DNA of 64,000 nt, taken from Oegoconia quadripuncta (lineage: Eukaryota; Arthropoda; Insecta; Lepidoptera; Autostichidae). This document shows positions 1 through 10,425 of this stretch, in pieces. The stretch is from positions 26,354,618 through 26,418,617 of the forward strand of contig OX438747.1 of the NCBI GenBank assembly GCA_949316235.1, read 5' to 3'. The notes beneath the pieces were generated by a model. That model was not told the DNA's origin and searched no databases. It saw only the letters and a list, made by a program, of their open reading frames with translations. Within the stretch, counting starts at the first letter, position 1. Each line of letters opens with the position of its first letter. The translations under genes and the position numbers were made by a program.

Positions 1-764
1 GGTGAGTGTGCTTAGCCTCTCGTAAAATATTTATGAAACGCTTGCAATGCTGTTTAACTAAAACTCTCTAACGTTTAAACAGTGATATATACATGTCGTA
101 GATGGGTTCGGGTGGGCGTTGCTAGCGACCGGGACGGTGCCAGTCGCGTGGTAAAGGGTTGCTTTGTGCAATGGCGACATTATTGAAAGCTACTATAGGT
201 GAATAGTCAACGTATTCACATTCGATCATGTTCATGAAACCTGAGATGCTTACTGGTGAATAGTAAACATTTGCACGCCCTTCATGCCATACAATTTGGC
301 CCCCGCGTGCAGTCTGTGGAATCCAACCGGACCTGGTCTATAATTCCTCCTTGCTCAAATCCCATGATCAACTTATTATTAGCTAACGACTCACCGGATT
401 CTTCCACGCGTCGGTGATAGTAGGTAATCACAATCACTCACAATCGTAGATGTGTTCAGTGGAGCTCCGACTCCTTTGAAGGGTGGTAGCAAAGTCGCCG
501 TCCTTTTCGGTGTGCGGACCTTATATTAACGTCGCCACCGCGCCATTTCCGGCGACACCAGCGCCACCAGGTTTACTTCCCATTAACCGCGTATTATGAT
601 AGTCAGTTGATCGTTTGAATAATGAATTCTATCGCTAATATATCGTTATCTGCGATATATACATATGTCTGTGATTAAAAACACCCGTACGGTTTTGCTT
701 GAAGAGCGAACACACTAAGTTTACAAAGTTGTTTGTAAAGTATGGTGTATATTCCGTGTGTCAG
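1..764. other. Non-coding stretch upstream of the first visible exon, probably intron
   Basis: I find no convincing gene here. The window opens with GGTGAGTGTG, which fits a splice donor with the exon ending at base 1, so this stretch may be an intron of the gene whose exon begins at 765; one short motif is weak evidence. Bases 233-295 resemble 1578-1640 (the 18-mer CATGAAACCTGAGATGCT is identical in both, followed by imperfect similarity), which suggests that a LINE 5' leader or another repeat was copied into both places. The acceptor for the exon at 765 (TGTGTCAG) ends this stretch. Confidence 0.4.
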
Positions 765-983
765 GTGGCGGAGGCGCGGGGCGGGGGCGGGGCCGGCGCG
801 GAGGGCGGGGCGGTGGGCGGGGCGGGGGCGGGGGGTGGAGCGGGGGGCGAGGGGACGGACAGCGCGTGCGTGTCGCCGCGGGTGCTGGGCGCGCTGCGGG
901 CCCGCGCCAGGGAGCTGCGGCTCGCGCCCCCGGCCGCGCGCGCGCTGCAGCTGCACTCCTCGCGCGGCGCCGTGTGCCGCCAG
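765..983 (+). CDS. Host gene exon 1 (of those visible)
   Basis: The exon lies between acceptor TGTGTCAG and donor CAG|GTGAGG, begins in phase 0 and encodes 73 residues. The first part is Gly/Ala-rich; the end, LRARARELRLAPPAARALQL followed by HSSRGAVCRQ, is a plausible amphipathic helix. The phase-0 start is chosen because only this frame stays open and joins exon 2 correctly. The last 95 or so bases, with the donor, have been copied several times downstream (984-1530). Confidence 0.75.
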
Positions 984-1535
984 GTGAGGGGGGAGGGAGG
1001 GAGCTGGGCGCGCTGCGGGCCCGCGCCAGGGAGCTGCGGCTCGCGCCCCCGGCCGTGCGCGCGCTGCAGCTGCACTCCTCGCGCGGCGCCGTGTGCCGCC
1101 AGGTGAGGGGGGGGGGGGGGGGGAGGGAGGGAGCTGGGCGCGCTGCGGGCCCGCGCCAAGGAGCTGCGGCTCGCGCGCGCGCTGCAGCTGCACTCCTCGC
1201 GCGGCGCCGTGTGCCGCCAGGTGAGGGGGGAGGGAGGGAGCTGGGCGCGCTGCGGGCCCGCGCCAGGGAGCTGCGGCTCGCGCCCCCGGCCGCGCGCGCG
1301 CTGATGCTGCACTCCTCGCGCGGCGCCGTGTGCCGCCAGGTGAGGGGGGAGGGAGGGAGGGAGCTGGGCGCGCTGCGGGCCCGCGCCAGGGAGCTGCGGC
1401 TCGCGCCCCCGGCCGCGCGCGCGCTGCAGCTGCGCTCCTCGCGCGGCGCCGTGTGCCGCCAGGTGAGGGGGGAGGGAGGGAGCTGGGCGCTCTGCGGACC
1501 CGCGCCAGGGAGCTGCGGCTCGCCCCTGCTAAGTG
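984..1535 (+). repeat. Tandem duplication of exon 1's 3' half with its splice donor (about 119-bp units)
   Basis: The unit CTGGGCGCGCTGCGGGCCCG... through GTGTGCCGCCAG|GTGAGG recurs after exon 1, giving further donors at 1103, 1221, 1340 and 1463, spaced 118-123 bp; a sixth copy (from about 1480) is truncated before its donor. The copies have no polypyrimidine tract or clear acceptor, and reading through from exon 1 meets an in-frame TGA at 1104, so only the first donor gives the correct protein. Copy 3 lacks part of the PPA segment, and one copy has CTGATG in place of CTGCAG. These look like intronic pseudo-exon copies. Confidence 0.8.
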
Positions 1536-1812
1536 AGGCTGTCCCCTGCCCGGTGAAGCTGTCCTCTGCCCGCTGACCATGAAACCTGAGATGCTACCCA
1601 GTGGAGGGTAAACGTAAGGCGTGTCCCTCACGCCATCTAACTCTTGTATGTATTTCGTACATTTTGTTATTTTATTTCATTCGTTTCCTTATACGACAAA
1701 ATCAACCGTATATCGCAGTTCGCGCTTGGCATCAGCAGCGCACGCACGTAATTCGTTTGCGAACTCTGATTAGTGGCCTACGCATCGGATCCAGTCATTC
1801 TCAAACTTCATC

Positions 1813-2757
1813 ATGAGCAACTCGTGCGGTGCGTGCGATGAATTCTTAACGGAGGGAGCACATTGCAATGCTTGTGATCAAGATCTGCATTTTCATTGTG
1901 CTGGAGTAACTGAAGCTGGCTTCAGAAAGCTGGGGAAAGCGAAGGCTACGTGGCGATGTCAGAAGTGTAAACAATCAGGACTTCAGATTCATCCCCCCGG
2001 ATCGCCGTCTGATGCCAGCTACTTGTCGATCTTAAGGGAAATCAGAACCCTAGCAGAGAAATTGGTGCCACTTGAGACATTGATCACTGATGTCAATGCA
2101 CTTAAGAATGAGTTTACTCACCTCAAAACATCTGTAGATTTGGCGAATAGCTCCATAAAGGAATTCTCATCCAGAGTCAAAAACGTGGAGGATCGTATGG
2201 CACAATTAGAAAATGCAAAAAAAGACCAAAGCAACTTGCTCCAAATGCAGCTTGACAAATTAGAAAATGAGATGCAGGAGAAGGAACAATGGTCTAGAAT
2301 GGCGAATATTGAAATCAAAGGGGTACCACAGACGAAATCTGAGAATCTGACAGACATGCTGTGTACAATTGGTAAACGAGTTCAATACCCTATTACGAAA
2401 AATCAAATAAACTTTGTTACCAGAGTTCAGGCAAGAGATCCCAATCATACTAAGCCAATAATTGCTTGTTTTATAAATCGTTACGTCAAAGAGGATTTTA
2501 TTGCTGCAGCAAGGATTGCCATTAAGACATCACCACTTGTGCCATCTAATTTGGGATTAGAAGGCTATCAAAGAATCTACATAAACGACCATCTGACTAT
2601 CCAAAACAAGGTTCTTCTTTCTAAAGTCAAGAAAGTAGCAAAGGAACATAATTTTCAATATGTATGGGTAAAAAATTCAAAAATATTTACTCGAAAGGAC
2701 GATACATCTCCAATTATCAGCATGAGGAGCGAACGGGACATATCAAAGATAACTTAG
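1813..2757 (+). CDS. LINE A ORF1 protein with PHD-like zinc finger and FP-type C-terminus
   Basis: This 314-residue protein is the nucleic-acid-binding ORF1 product of the LINE. Residues about 5-52 have a Cys4-His-Cys3 pattern (CGACDEF, CNACDQDLHFHC, then CQKCK) typical of a PHD finger. Residues about 65-160 are heptad-rich and likely coiled coil, for self-association. The C-terminal part, with YINDHLTIQNKVLL and FQYVWVKNSKIFTRKDDTSP, resembles the C-terminal domain shared with baculovirus FP25-type proteins and common in lepidopteran LINE ORF1s. The ATG at 1813 follows an in-frame upstream stop and begins the finger at residue 5, so the start is well supported. ORF1 proteins coat LINE RNA to form the particle that carries the reverse transcriptase. 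Confidence 0.8.
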   Translation: MSNSCGACDEFLTEGAHCNACDQDLHFHCAGVTEAGFRKLGKAKATWRCQKCKQSGLQIHPPGSPSDASYLSILREIRTLAEKLVPLETLITDVNALKNEFTHLKTSVDLANSSIKEFSSRVKNVEDRMAQLENAKKDQSNLLQMQLDKLENEMQEKEQWSRMANIEIKGVPQTKSENLTDMLCTIGKRVQYPITKNQINFVTRVQARDPNHTKPIIACFINRYVKEDFIAAARIAIKTSPLVPSNLGLEGYQRIYINDHLTIQNKVLLSKVKKVAKEHNFQYVWVKNSKIFTRKDDTSPIISMRSERDISKIT

Positions 2758-3414
2758 TGTGTTGCTTTTATGTGTTTCTATTACTGACTCTTTTATACTT
2801 TTTTAAACTACGAGGACTTTGCCCTTTATTAGTGATCATTAGTGCTATAAGATTACGGATACTCTGTGATGGTACGTACAGTTTGAGAACCGTTGAAAGT
2901 GCTGGTATGCGCTGCTATTGTGCGCGGTACCGGTTATCCTGCCGGGTGTGCAAGCGTAGGTCTAAATATTACAATGTATGCACGTTCGATCTAATCGCGA
3001 ACCTTATACCCATTGCGCAACGATCGATTTTGCATAACAAAGTTTGGTTGCTGTCTATTAATGATCTGTTGATTAAGTATGTGAGGTTATTCATATTATA
3101 TTTCATTTGGTTTCGTTCTTCTAGACAAAACAATTTACAAGTATTCTCTGTAAATTCACTAAAACACTGCATATATTTAATAACTTATGGGTCACTATGT
3201 AAGATTCGGTTACCGGAATGCATGAATCAATATAATATAAAATCTTATTTATACATATCAATTACTCTTTTTATACGGGATAATAAACTAACTTTCCATG
3301 CTAGAACGGGCTTGAATAGATATCTGAAGTTTATACAACACGTAATATCATTTATAGGACAACTTCTAAATAATAAAATTATACCTACTTATTTAACGAT
3401 AGTTGACTATTCCA

Positions 3415-6306
3415 ATGGCGGCCTCACTTAACATTTATCACCAAAACGTGCGTGGCTTGCGTACAAAGACCAGTAATTTCCTAAGAAATGTGTACTTGAA
3501 TACCTATGACGTTATCTCGTTGACTGAAACCTGGCTTGTGGACAGTATAGCTAATTCTGAAATCTTTGACTCCCGATATCTGGTATGGAGGCGAGATCGG
3601 GACTATGCCCGGACCAGGCAGTCTAAGGGTGGAGGTGTGCTTGTGGCTGTTAGGCGTGATCTAACCGTAGTGGAGAGACAGGACTGGCGCAGCTCTGCTG
3701 AGGACATATGGATTACTATGACCTTGCCTAAACAAAAAACCGGTAACCCGTCCTCTAGAATACATATTTGCACTTTATATCTATGTGATGAAAACCTCGG
3801 TAACTCATATAACACTCAGTTGCTAAATTTTGCCAATCGACTTGGTCATATTGTAATGTGTCATCCACTTGATAAATTCATAATTATGGGAGATTTTAAT
3901 TTAAAAGATAATGTCACGTGGAACAAAATACTGCAAAGTGCGGAATTGGAGCCTTCAAATATCGTTGGCGAGAACGTAATCAATTTTATAGATGTACTGA
4001 CATCATGTAATTTATGTCAATATAATGATCAGTGTAACCACATGGAACGAATTTTAGATTTAGTCTTATCTAACGGCTGCGTCAAGGTAAATGCATGCGA
4101 GGCACCACTGGTGCCGGAGGATATTTTTCATAAATCCCTATGTGTACAGGTGAATTTCGTTCAAATCCATGAATTGCATGATCAACCGCGCAGAACTTAT
4201 CTTTATAACAGAGGGGATTACGACCGGATTGGCTCAGCACTGGAAGAAGTCGATTGGTATTCGCTTCTTAGTGGCTGCTCATTTGAAAGTGCGGTCAATA
4301 TATTTTATGAGAAACTCTTTAACCTCAGAACTGAGCACATACCATTAAAACCAGTTACTACTAATTATCACCCGCCGTGGTTCAACTCCGCCCTAACAAA
4401 AATCCTAAAGGAAAAACACAAGTTTCATCGTAAATATAAAATATATGGGAATCGATCTGACTACCACTCTTTTTCAATATTACGTCATAGGGCATCGATT
4501 ATGGAAAAGGAGTGTTACCTATCATATATGTCTAAAATTGAATCATCTATAATTACAAACCCTAAAGCCTTTTGGTCCTATATCAAAAACAGTAGGAGGT
4601 CCCACGCTTTCCCGAAAGTTATGAAATATCAGGATGAACAGGCGGAGTCAGGCAGTGGTATAAGTCAATTATTCGCATCTTATTTTCAGTCGACTTTCTT
4701 AAACAATGTTGATTTGAATTATGATACTAGTAATTGTTCTAACTGGACCGAAAATGCCCCCTGTAATATCTCGTCAATTGAAATATCTTCTAATGAAATA
4801 TTTAAGCTCCTGAAATCACTTGATCTATCTAAATCCGGCGGGTGTGATACCATTCCACCTGTCTTCATCGTTAAATGTGCCAAGAGTCTTGTATCACCGT
4901 TATGTATATTGTTCAGACGCTCTCTCTCAGAAGGTATAGTCCCAAAGATATGGAAGTCTGCGTTCATATCACCTGTGCATAAAAAAGGCGATAAAAGCAA
5001 TGTTGCTAACTATAGGCCCATATCGAAGCTATGTCTGTTTGCGAAGGTCCTTGAAAGAGTGGTCTACAATCAAGTGTATGCCTCTATAAAATGTTCTTTT
5101 AGTGAGGAACAACATGGTTTTCTCAGAAATCGCTCAACAACATCTAACCTAATATTGGCTGCCGAGTACATTACTGAGGGCATGGACCAGTTGGCTCAAG
5201 TAGATGTAATCTACACCGACTACAGTAAATGTTTTGATCGCATTGATCATAATGTACTCCTAAAGAAATTGTACTGTAATGCTGGAATTCATGGAGACCT
5301 CTTCAGGTGGTTTTCCTCCTACATTGAAAGACGAAGTCAAGCGGTGGTGCTTCAAGGTTACACGTCTAATTGGAACACCATACCGTCTGGCGTGCCACAA
5401 GGTTCTTTGCTGGGACCACTGCTTTTTATCATTTTTATTAATGACATCAAAAAATGTTTCCTAAATTCCAAAATACTGCTATTCGCCGACGATATGAAAA
5501 TTCTAAAAATAATAGTAAACATCTCTGATATTCGTGATTTGCAGGCAGACCTCGATCGATTTGAACTGTATTGTCTACGAAATAAATTAGACCTCAACAC
5601 ATCAAAATGTTTTTATATGATTTTTTCCCGGAAGACCAATATTATTGAGCTAGGGTACATATTAAGTAATCAGAGTATTTCCAGAGTAAATGTTATTAGG
5701 GACTTAGGTGTTATGTTCGATGGTCACCTGTTATTTGATGTCCATGTAGATTCCATAGTTGTTAAGGCGTCTAAAGCAATGGGATTCATAGTAAGAAGCT
5801 CTGCAAACTTCAAGTCCATTAAAACAATTAAAATACTTTACTGTGCCTTTGTACGCAGCCACCTTGAGTACGCCTCGCAAGTATGGAACCCGCGATATGA
5901 TATCTATAAAACTCGTATTGAAGCTATCCAAAAGAGATTCATGCGCTATTTAGACTTTAAAACGCGACAAAGATCCTTAGATTATATCCATAGGTGCAAA
6001 CGTTACCATTTCTTACCGCTGGAAACCAGACGCAATACAAGCGATGTTTGCTATCTAGCCAGTATTGCGAATGGATCCGTTGATTGTTCTGAACTATTGT
6101 CTAGAATATCTTTACGTACAAATCAATTGCAACTTAGAAAACGCCCTGTTCTTAATATACCATCTTCAAGAACCAATTATAGACAGAATTCATTTCTTAT
6201 ACGCGCTTGCAAAACTTTTAACAGTTTACCACCGGAAACTGACCTATTCTGCACTAGCATCGCCTCGATTAGGCGTGCCAGTGTCAAAGATTTCATGCAT
6301 GAGTAG
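3415..6306 (+). CDS. LINE A ORF2: endonuclease and reverse transcriptase
   Basis: The protein of about 963 residues carries out target-primed reverse transcription. The N-terminal 230 residues form an exonuclease-endonuclease-phosphatase domain: LNIYHQNVRGLRT (metal-site Asn), SLTETWL (catalytic Glu) and IIMGDFNL (Asp/Asn). The reverse transcriptase spans about residues 480-760 with NYRPISKL, the QHGFLRNRST region, IYTDYSKCFDRIDH, SGVPQGSLLGPLLF and the active-site box FADD. A Cys/His-poor C-terminal thumb-like region follows. ATG at 3415 (MAASLNIYHQN) is the first true ATG in frame; an upstream TTG is not a plausible start. No internal stop or frameshift is visible. Confidence 0.88.
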   Translation: MAASLNIYHQNVRGLRTKTSNFLRNVYLNTYDVISLTETWLVDSIANSEIFDSRYLVWRRDRDYARTRQSKGGGVLVAVRRDLTVVERQDWRSSAEDIWITMTLPKQKTGNPSSRIHICTLYLCDENLGNSYNTQLLNFANRLGHIVMCHPLDKFIIMGDFNLKDNVTWNKILQSAELEPSNIVGENVINFIDVLTSCNLCQYNDQCNHMERILDLVLSNGCVKVNACEAPLVPEDIFHKSLCVQVNFVQIHELHDQPRRTYLYNRGDYDRIGSALEEVDWYSLLSGCSFESAVNIFYEKLFNLRTEHIPLKPVTTNYHPPWFNSALTKILKEKHKFHRKYKIYGNRSDYHSFSILRHRASIMEKECYLSYMSKIESSIITNPKAFWSYIKNSRRSHAFPKVMKYQDEQAESGSGISQLFASYFQSTFLNNVDLNYDTSNCSNWTENAPCNISSIEISSNEIFKLLKSLDLSKSGGCDTIPPVFIVKCAKSLVSPLCILFRRSLSEGIVPKIWKSAFISPVHKKGDKSNVANYRPISKLCLFAKVLERVVYNQVYASIKCSFSEEQHGFLRNRSTTSNLILAAEYITEGMDQLAQVDVIYTDYSKCFDRIDHNVLLKKLYCNAGIHGDLFRWFSSYIERRSQAVVLQGYTSNWNTIPSGVPQGSLLGPLLFIIFINDIKKCFLNSKILLFADDMKILKIIVNISDIRDLQADLDRFELYCLRNKLDLNTSKCFYMIFSRKTNIIELGYILSNQSISRVNVIRDLGVMFDGHLLFDVHVDSIVVKASKAMGFIVRSSANFKSIKTIKILYCAFVRSHLEYASQVWNPRYDIYKTRIEAIQKRFMRYLDFKTRQRSLDYIHRCKRYHFLPLETRRNTSDVCYLASIANGSVDCSELLSRISLRTNQLQLRKRPVLNIPSSRTNYRQNSFLIRACKTFNSLPPETDLFCTSIASIRRASVKDFMHE

Positions 6307-6689
6307 GAGCGTGTCACTTCATGAGATCGAACTTTGCGTACCAATTTTTTCTTTTCGTTTCTTTTATGTTCTTACCCTTACATGATGTAGTTGTGATACC
6401 TACTTATATTGACCCAATATTGCTGTGTGCTACTCTTCATTTATAATATCGGCGGAGATTTTTTGTAAGCATTGTTTTTACTGATAGGTTTTTGTTCTAT
6501 AGGTTATATAAGTCTGTAAATCTTCCAAAAAGTAAATAAATAAATAAATAAATATATAAAATAATTGTAAGACATTTATATTACAAATCCTTGAAGCTTT
6601 TCCCTCGTCCGAAGATGCATGCAGCTTTCACAAAATTAAAGAGTCTCAGAAGTAGAAGAGTTCTCCTTGACCTTACTATCTTACCTGGC

Positions 6690-6906
6690 TATCTTATCTC
6701 TGACAACCGGAACACAACAATGCTATTAACATTGCTGTTTGGCGGTAGATTTAGATAAGATGGTGGTATAGCTAGCCAGGCGGACATTTAAAATGCTCTA
6801 CCACCAACCAAACTGAGAACTAAATATGTACCCCGCTGGGGATCGAACCCGCGACCGCCGAAACGTAAATCCAATGTTGTTTACATAGAACCACGGAGGC
6901 GGTTGC
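6690..6906 (-). mobile_element. SINE family A, copy 1
   Basis: This copy of a roughly 330-bp tRNA-derived SINE is reversed: its tRNA-like head (on the minus strand CCTCCG...GGTTCGATCCCC) is at the right edge. The body contains TGTCCGCCTGGCTAGCTACC on the minus strand. It is in the intron before host exon 2. Confidence 0.75.
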
Positions 6907-7023
6907 TCATTATTAGGACGTCCTGTCGTTGGCCAAGGTGTTTGCCTCATGTATATCTGAATAAGTTCGAACGGCTGTCGATTGTCTTGAATAAATAAAA
7001 CAATATGTAAATGTAACGAACAG

Positions 7024-7112
7024 ATCGCGCTCCGCGCCGTCCGCGAGATGTCGCTGCCGGACGGCTGCGCCGCGCTGCTGCTGGACGGCGCCCTGGATTC
7101 CGACACGGACAC
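7024..7112 (+). CDS. Host gene exon 2
   Basis: The exon lies between acceptor AACGAACAG and donor AC|GTCAGT. It enters in phase 0 and encodes ALRAVREMSLPDGCAALLLD then GALDSDTDT, ending with two bases of a Thr codon. It continues the helical segment of exon 1 into an acidic Ser/Asp/Thr tail. The donor lies directly beside a short tandem repeat. Confidence 0.75.
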
Positions 7113-7118
7113 GTCAGT

Positions 7119-7321
7119 ATCACCTTACACATATCACCTTACATTTATCACCTCACACTTATCATCTTACACTTATCACCTTACACATGCCACCTTACAC
7201 ATGCCACCTTACACATATCACCTTACACTTATCATCTTACACTTATCACCTTACCCTTATCATCTTACACTTATCACCTTACACATGTCACCTTACATAT
7301 ATCACCTTACACATATCACAT
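7119..7321. repeat. Short tandem repeat, about 15-bp unit (TATCACCTTACACAT-like)
   Basis: Units such as ACACATATCACCTTAC and CACTTATCATCTTAC repeat about 13 times immediately after the exon 2 donor. The repeat is imperfect and non-coding. Confidence 0.85.
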
Positions 7322-7339
7322 TATTTTCTTAATAGCCCA

Positions 7340-7865
7340 GTAACGATACACTTTTAACTTCCTATAATCTTAAAGGCCGTGATTTTTTGCATATGGATAG
7401 TTTGTAAAACATCAAGCATTGGTATTTTATCTCTAGTTAGCGTTGATAGTTCCATAGTCGCACACCTAGATGGCGGTGTTCGTTTTTAAAACGCGGTATC
7501 GTTGTGTACTCCACCAAATGATATATACTGTGAGGTCCGTTTGTAGGCGAGTTCAAACAGGAGAAAATATACAGAGTGTTTACGAAGTGAATTGTTTCTT
7601 TTTAAACAGATAGAGTACCTGTCAGTGATAGAATAAAAAAAAAACTAATAAATTGCTTGCTTTAATTATATTATACATATTTAGTAATAAAACATAGACT
7701 ATATGATTAAAATTGCCACCGTGAATTACATTGCGTCGGAGAAACCCCTGTAACTATTTTCAAAAAAATCGAGCAATAACTTCTTTACAATTATGAAATT
7801 ATTTCACCGAGGGCAAATATTCAATAAACTATTTTTAGAAAATATAAAGTAAAGTGCGTATGAAA
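7340..7865 (+). mobile_element. Mariner 5'-end fragment and associated repeat, inverted relative to 15790-15990
   Basis: Bases 7610-7790 (GTACCTGTCAGTGATAGAAT through ATTGCGTCGGAG and CTATTTTCAAAAA) are the reverse complement, with divergence, of 15720-15930 next to the mariner relic. Bases 7350-7400 (CTTCCTATAATCTTAAAGG) likewise match 15945-15985. No transposase frame survives here. It appears to be the other end, or a second broken copy, of the element at 14840-15990. Confidence 0.6.
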
Positions 7866-7990
7866 CTGCAGAAAATAGGCAACCTGTATATCTGATATGT
7901 GACTGGTGGGATTTTTAGGGTTCCTATCATGCGGAATTGATTATATGAAGGGGGCTCTCACTCATTGTCTGTATGTCTGTATGTTTACAG

Positions 7991-8050
7991 CTCGAGCGGT
8001 ACATGGCAGTCTCCGGCGGATAGACGGCGGGACGCGCCCGACTGCTGCCG
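7991..8050 (+). CDS. Host gene exon 3
   Basis: The exon lies between acceptor GTTTACAG and donor CCG|GTATGT. Entered in phase 2, it encodes SSGTWQSPADRRRDAPDCC and leaves two bases (CG) of an Arg codon. It is 60 nt long, so skipping it would keep the reading frame. Confidence 0.7.
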
Positions 8051-8079
8051 GTATGTACACGTGACACTTCCTTACAATT

Positions 8080-8486
8080 AGGGCTTGTAATATTCGCCCA
8101 ATTTTACTATTCGAATATTACGAATAGTTCAATCGCTACTATTCGAATTATTCGAATATGACGAAGTTTTCGAATATTTTCTATCTAAAAAACAAAGTAA
8201 GTAAATATAGCACATAATTCGTAAATTTTATAAAGTTCACAGACATCAAAGTAACATCGACTGATTTGTAAAGAAAAAACTAGGTTTTTCTAAAATGATT
8301 ATTAGCTTTAATAAATAATCAGACTATTTTTGACCAGGAAACACAAACACAATTTCCTATGTTGGGTTTGCTGGAAGATATCTCTTTTAGGGATAAGCTC
8401 GCCTTTTGTATATCTTACTCTTAAGTATCACTGTAATTGTTTTTTGTGTATGCAATAAAGTGTTAAATAAATAAATAAATAAAATA
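8080..8486 (+). mobile_element. AT-rich ATTCGAAT palindromes and a LINE 3' tail
   Basis: At 8090-8185 the motif ATTCGAAT recurs several times. Bases 8360-8486 (GCTGGAAGATATCTCTTTTA, GATAAGCTCGCCTTTTGTAT, then CAATAAAGTGTTAAATAAAT) are a LINE 3' end also found at 12249-12375 and 21598-21726. No gene is visible. Confidence 0.65.
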
Positions 8487-9059
8487 TTTTAGTAACAAAT
8501 AATATAATGTAAGTTGCCAGTAGCGATTCCAACGCCATTGCCGATTCTGTCGCCGACGTAGTGCTCCAGGGCATGGAACTTTTTGTTCCATGTTCTGTGG
8601 GACCCGTTGGTGGAAAGTCCCAGCCCTGGTATGCTTTGCCCTGCAAAATGGCGTCACGTCGAAAGCAGGAGAAATTCCAAGCCTGGGCCATTGCAATGGC
8701 AGCCAAAGATCCTAAAGCGAAAGACCTTAAAAAAAGAGTATAACTTTACCTCAAAAGAGTTATGGCCAAAGCTAAGTCAGAGTATATCGGCAGAATTGGT
8801 GAGGGGCTGGCCCGTCTACCTTCGGGGACACGTGCATTTTGGTCTCTTGCCAAAGCTGTCCAGGGGAATTTCTGTGTGCCTTCTTTTCCACCACTGCGCA
8901 GGGAGGGTGACGTATGACGCAAAGGAGAAAGCTGAGCTTCTGGGATCTCTTTTTGCGTCCAACTCGACTTTGGATGACAGGGAGAAGCCACCTCCAACCA
9001 TTCCACAATGTGGAAGTTCTATGCTAGAAGTCCAATTCACTTAAAAAATCTGTGCGTAA

Positions 9060-9872
9060 AGCACTTTTCTCCCTTGATATTCATAAGTCTTGTGGGCCTG
9101 ACGGTATCCCTCCCATTGTGCTGAAAAATTGTGCTCCAGAGTTGGCTCCGGTATTGGCGCGTTTATTTCGACACTCGTACTCCACAGGCGTAGTACCAAA
9201 TTCCGGAAGACGGCCTTAGTGCACCCGATCCCTAAAAAAGGCGACCGCTCAGATCCAGGAAACTACAGACCTATAGCCATTACGTCCCTGCTCTCCAAAA
9301 TAATGGAAAGCATTATAAACCGCCAGCTCTTGCAGTACTTGGATGAGCACCAGCCGCTCAATGATCGTCAGTACGGATTCCGTATGGGTCGATCGGCTAG
9401 TGATCTTCTTGTCTACTTGACGCATAGATGGGCGGAGGCGGTAGAGAGCAACGGCGAGGCGTTGGCTGTCAGTTTGGACATAGCGAAAGCCTTTGATCGG
9501 GTGTGGCACAAAGCGCTTCTCTCGAAGCTTCCTTCCTTTGGGCTGTCCGATAATTTTTGCAAATGGGTTGTCAGCTTTCTCACGGATCGTAGCATTAAAG
9601 TCGTTGTCGACGGTTCTTGCTCTGATGTAAAACCCGTGAACGCTGGAGTCCCGCAAGGCTGCGTACTATCCCCCACCCTGTTTCTTCTGCATATCAATGA
9701 TATGTTACAAACCAGTGACTTCCATTGTTATGCGGATGACAGTACGGGTGATGCCTTATATGCCGGCCGTGCTAATCTTTCTCGGGCGCACGTTGATGAG
9801 TGTCGGGACAAGCTTGTGTCTGAAATCGAGACCTCACTAGACCAAGTCTCTTGGGGCATTCTCAACCTAGTT
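9060..9872 (+). pseudogene. Jockey-like reverse transcriptase, 5' part (broken)
   Basis: The open segment gives the core of a Jockey-type reverse transcriptase: ALVHPIPKKGDRSDPGNYRP, the QYGFRMGRSASDLL region, SLDIAKAFDRVWH (first catalytic Asp), AGVPQGCVLSPTLF, and CYADDST (catalytic Asp pair). The upstream part (8517-9050) is in several frames separated by stops at about 8741 and 9042, and a frame change near 9170 separates ENCAPEL-type sequence from the main block. It is interrupted at 9873 by an inserted LINE fragment, so it cannot make a complete enzyme. Confidence 0.8.
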
Positions 9873-10425
9873 AAGTACACCTCTCTACATTAGACGCAAA
9901 CAGCAAGATTTAATTTATTTGCACAAAATTCTACATTCGTATTTGGATTCTTCTTCACTACTCTCTTTGCTTAACCTCAACATTAACCATAGATTTCGTA
10001 ACCCCAAAACATTTTTATTAAATGCCTATAAAAACAACACATCCTATTATAATCCCATGGTTAGGATGTGTAGATTTTATAATGAGTTGTCCTCAACTGG
10101 TGATTCCCCTATAGACATATTCGACTTTAGAACAATACCATTTAAAAGGCTAGTAAAAGATGTCCTCAACTGAACTCTATCCCAATTTTACTTTGATGCT
10201 TAGCTACAAGATCCGTCAAAGCTAAAAGTGTTTTATTCTGTCGGTATTATTAAAAAAAAAAAAAAAAAAAAAAAACATTAATTAAGCTTGTTCTTGTTTA
10301 ACCATGTTGTGTATACATGCTTGGGATTCCAATCTAGTTCGAATCTAAGTTAACTTTAAGTTCTTCTCATGTACGATTGTAATCTGTTTTGTGTACCAAG
10401 AAATAAAAAATAAAATAACCCTAAA
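9873..10425 (+). mobile_element. LINE 3' fragment inserted in the Jockey relic
   Basis: Bases 9895-10173 encode a typical LINE C-terminus (FYNELSSTGDSPIDIFDFRT, then FKRLVKDVLN and stop). An A-run at 10252-10275 and a terminal AAGAAATAAAAAATAAAATA follow. The Jockey frame resumes right after (ACCCTAAAAAGACACAAGTT), so the insertion is younger than the Jockey copy. Confidence 0.75.

Larger units (their letters stand above)
1578..6561 (+). mobile_element. Full-length non-LTR retrotransposon (LINE A), Jockey/CR1-like, both ORFs open
   Basis: Two open reading frames (1813-2757 and 3415-6306) are separated by about 650 bp. The element ends in a TAAA-rich tail at about 6531-6561, the usual 3' end of such insect LINEs. 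The 5' boundary is uncertain; I place it near 1578 because a related leader also appears at 233. It lies in the intron between host exons 1 and 2, in the same orientation as the gene. The absence of any stop or frameshift in either ORF suggests a young, possibly active copy. Confidence 0.8.

Noticed and set aside
675..1631. Long open frames (up to 318 codons) on both strands across 675-1631
   Set aside because: They arise from the GC-rich tandem copies of exon 1; composition, lack of splice logic and repetition argue against additional genes.
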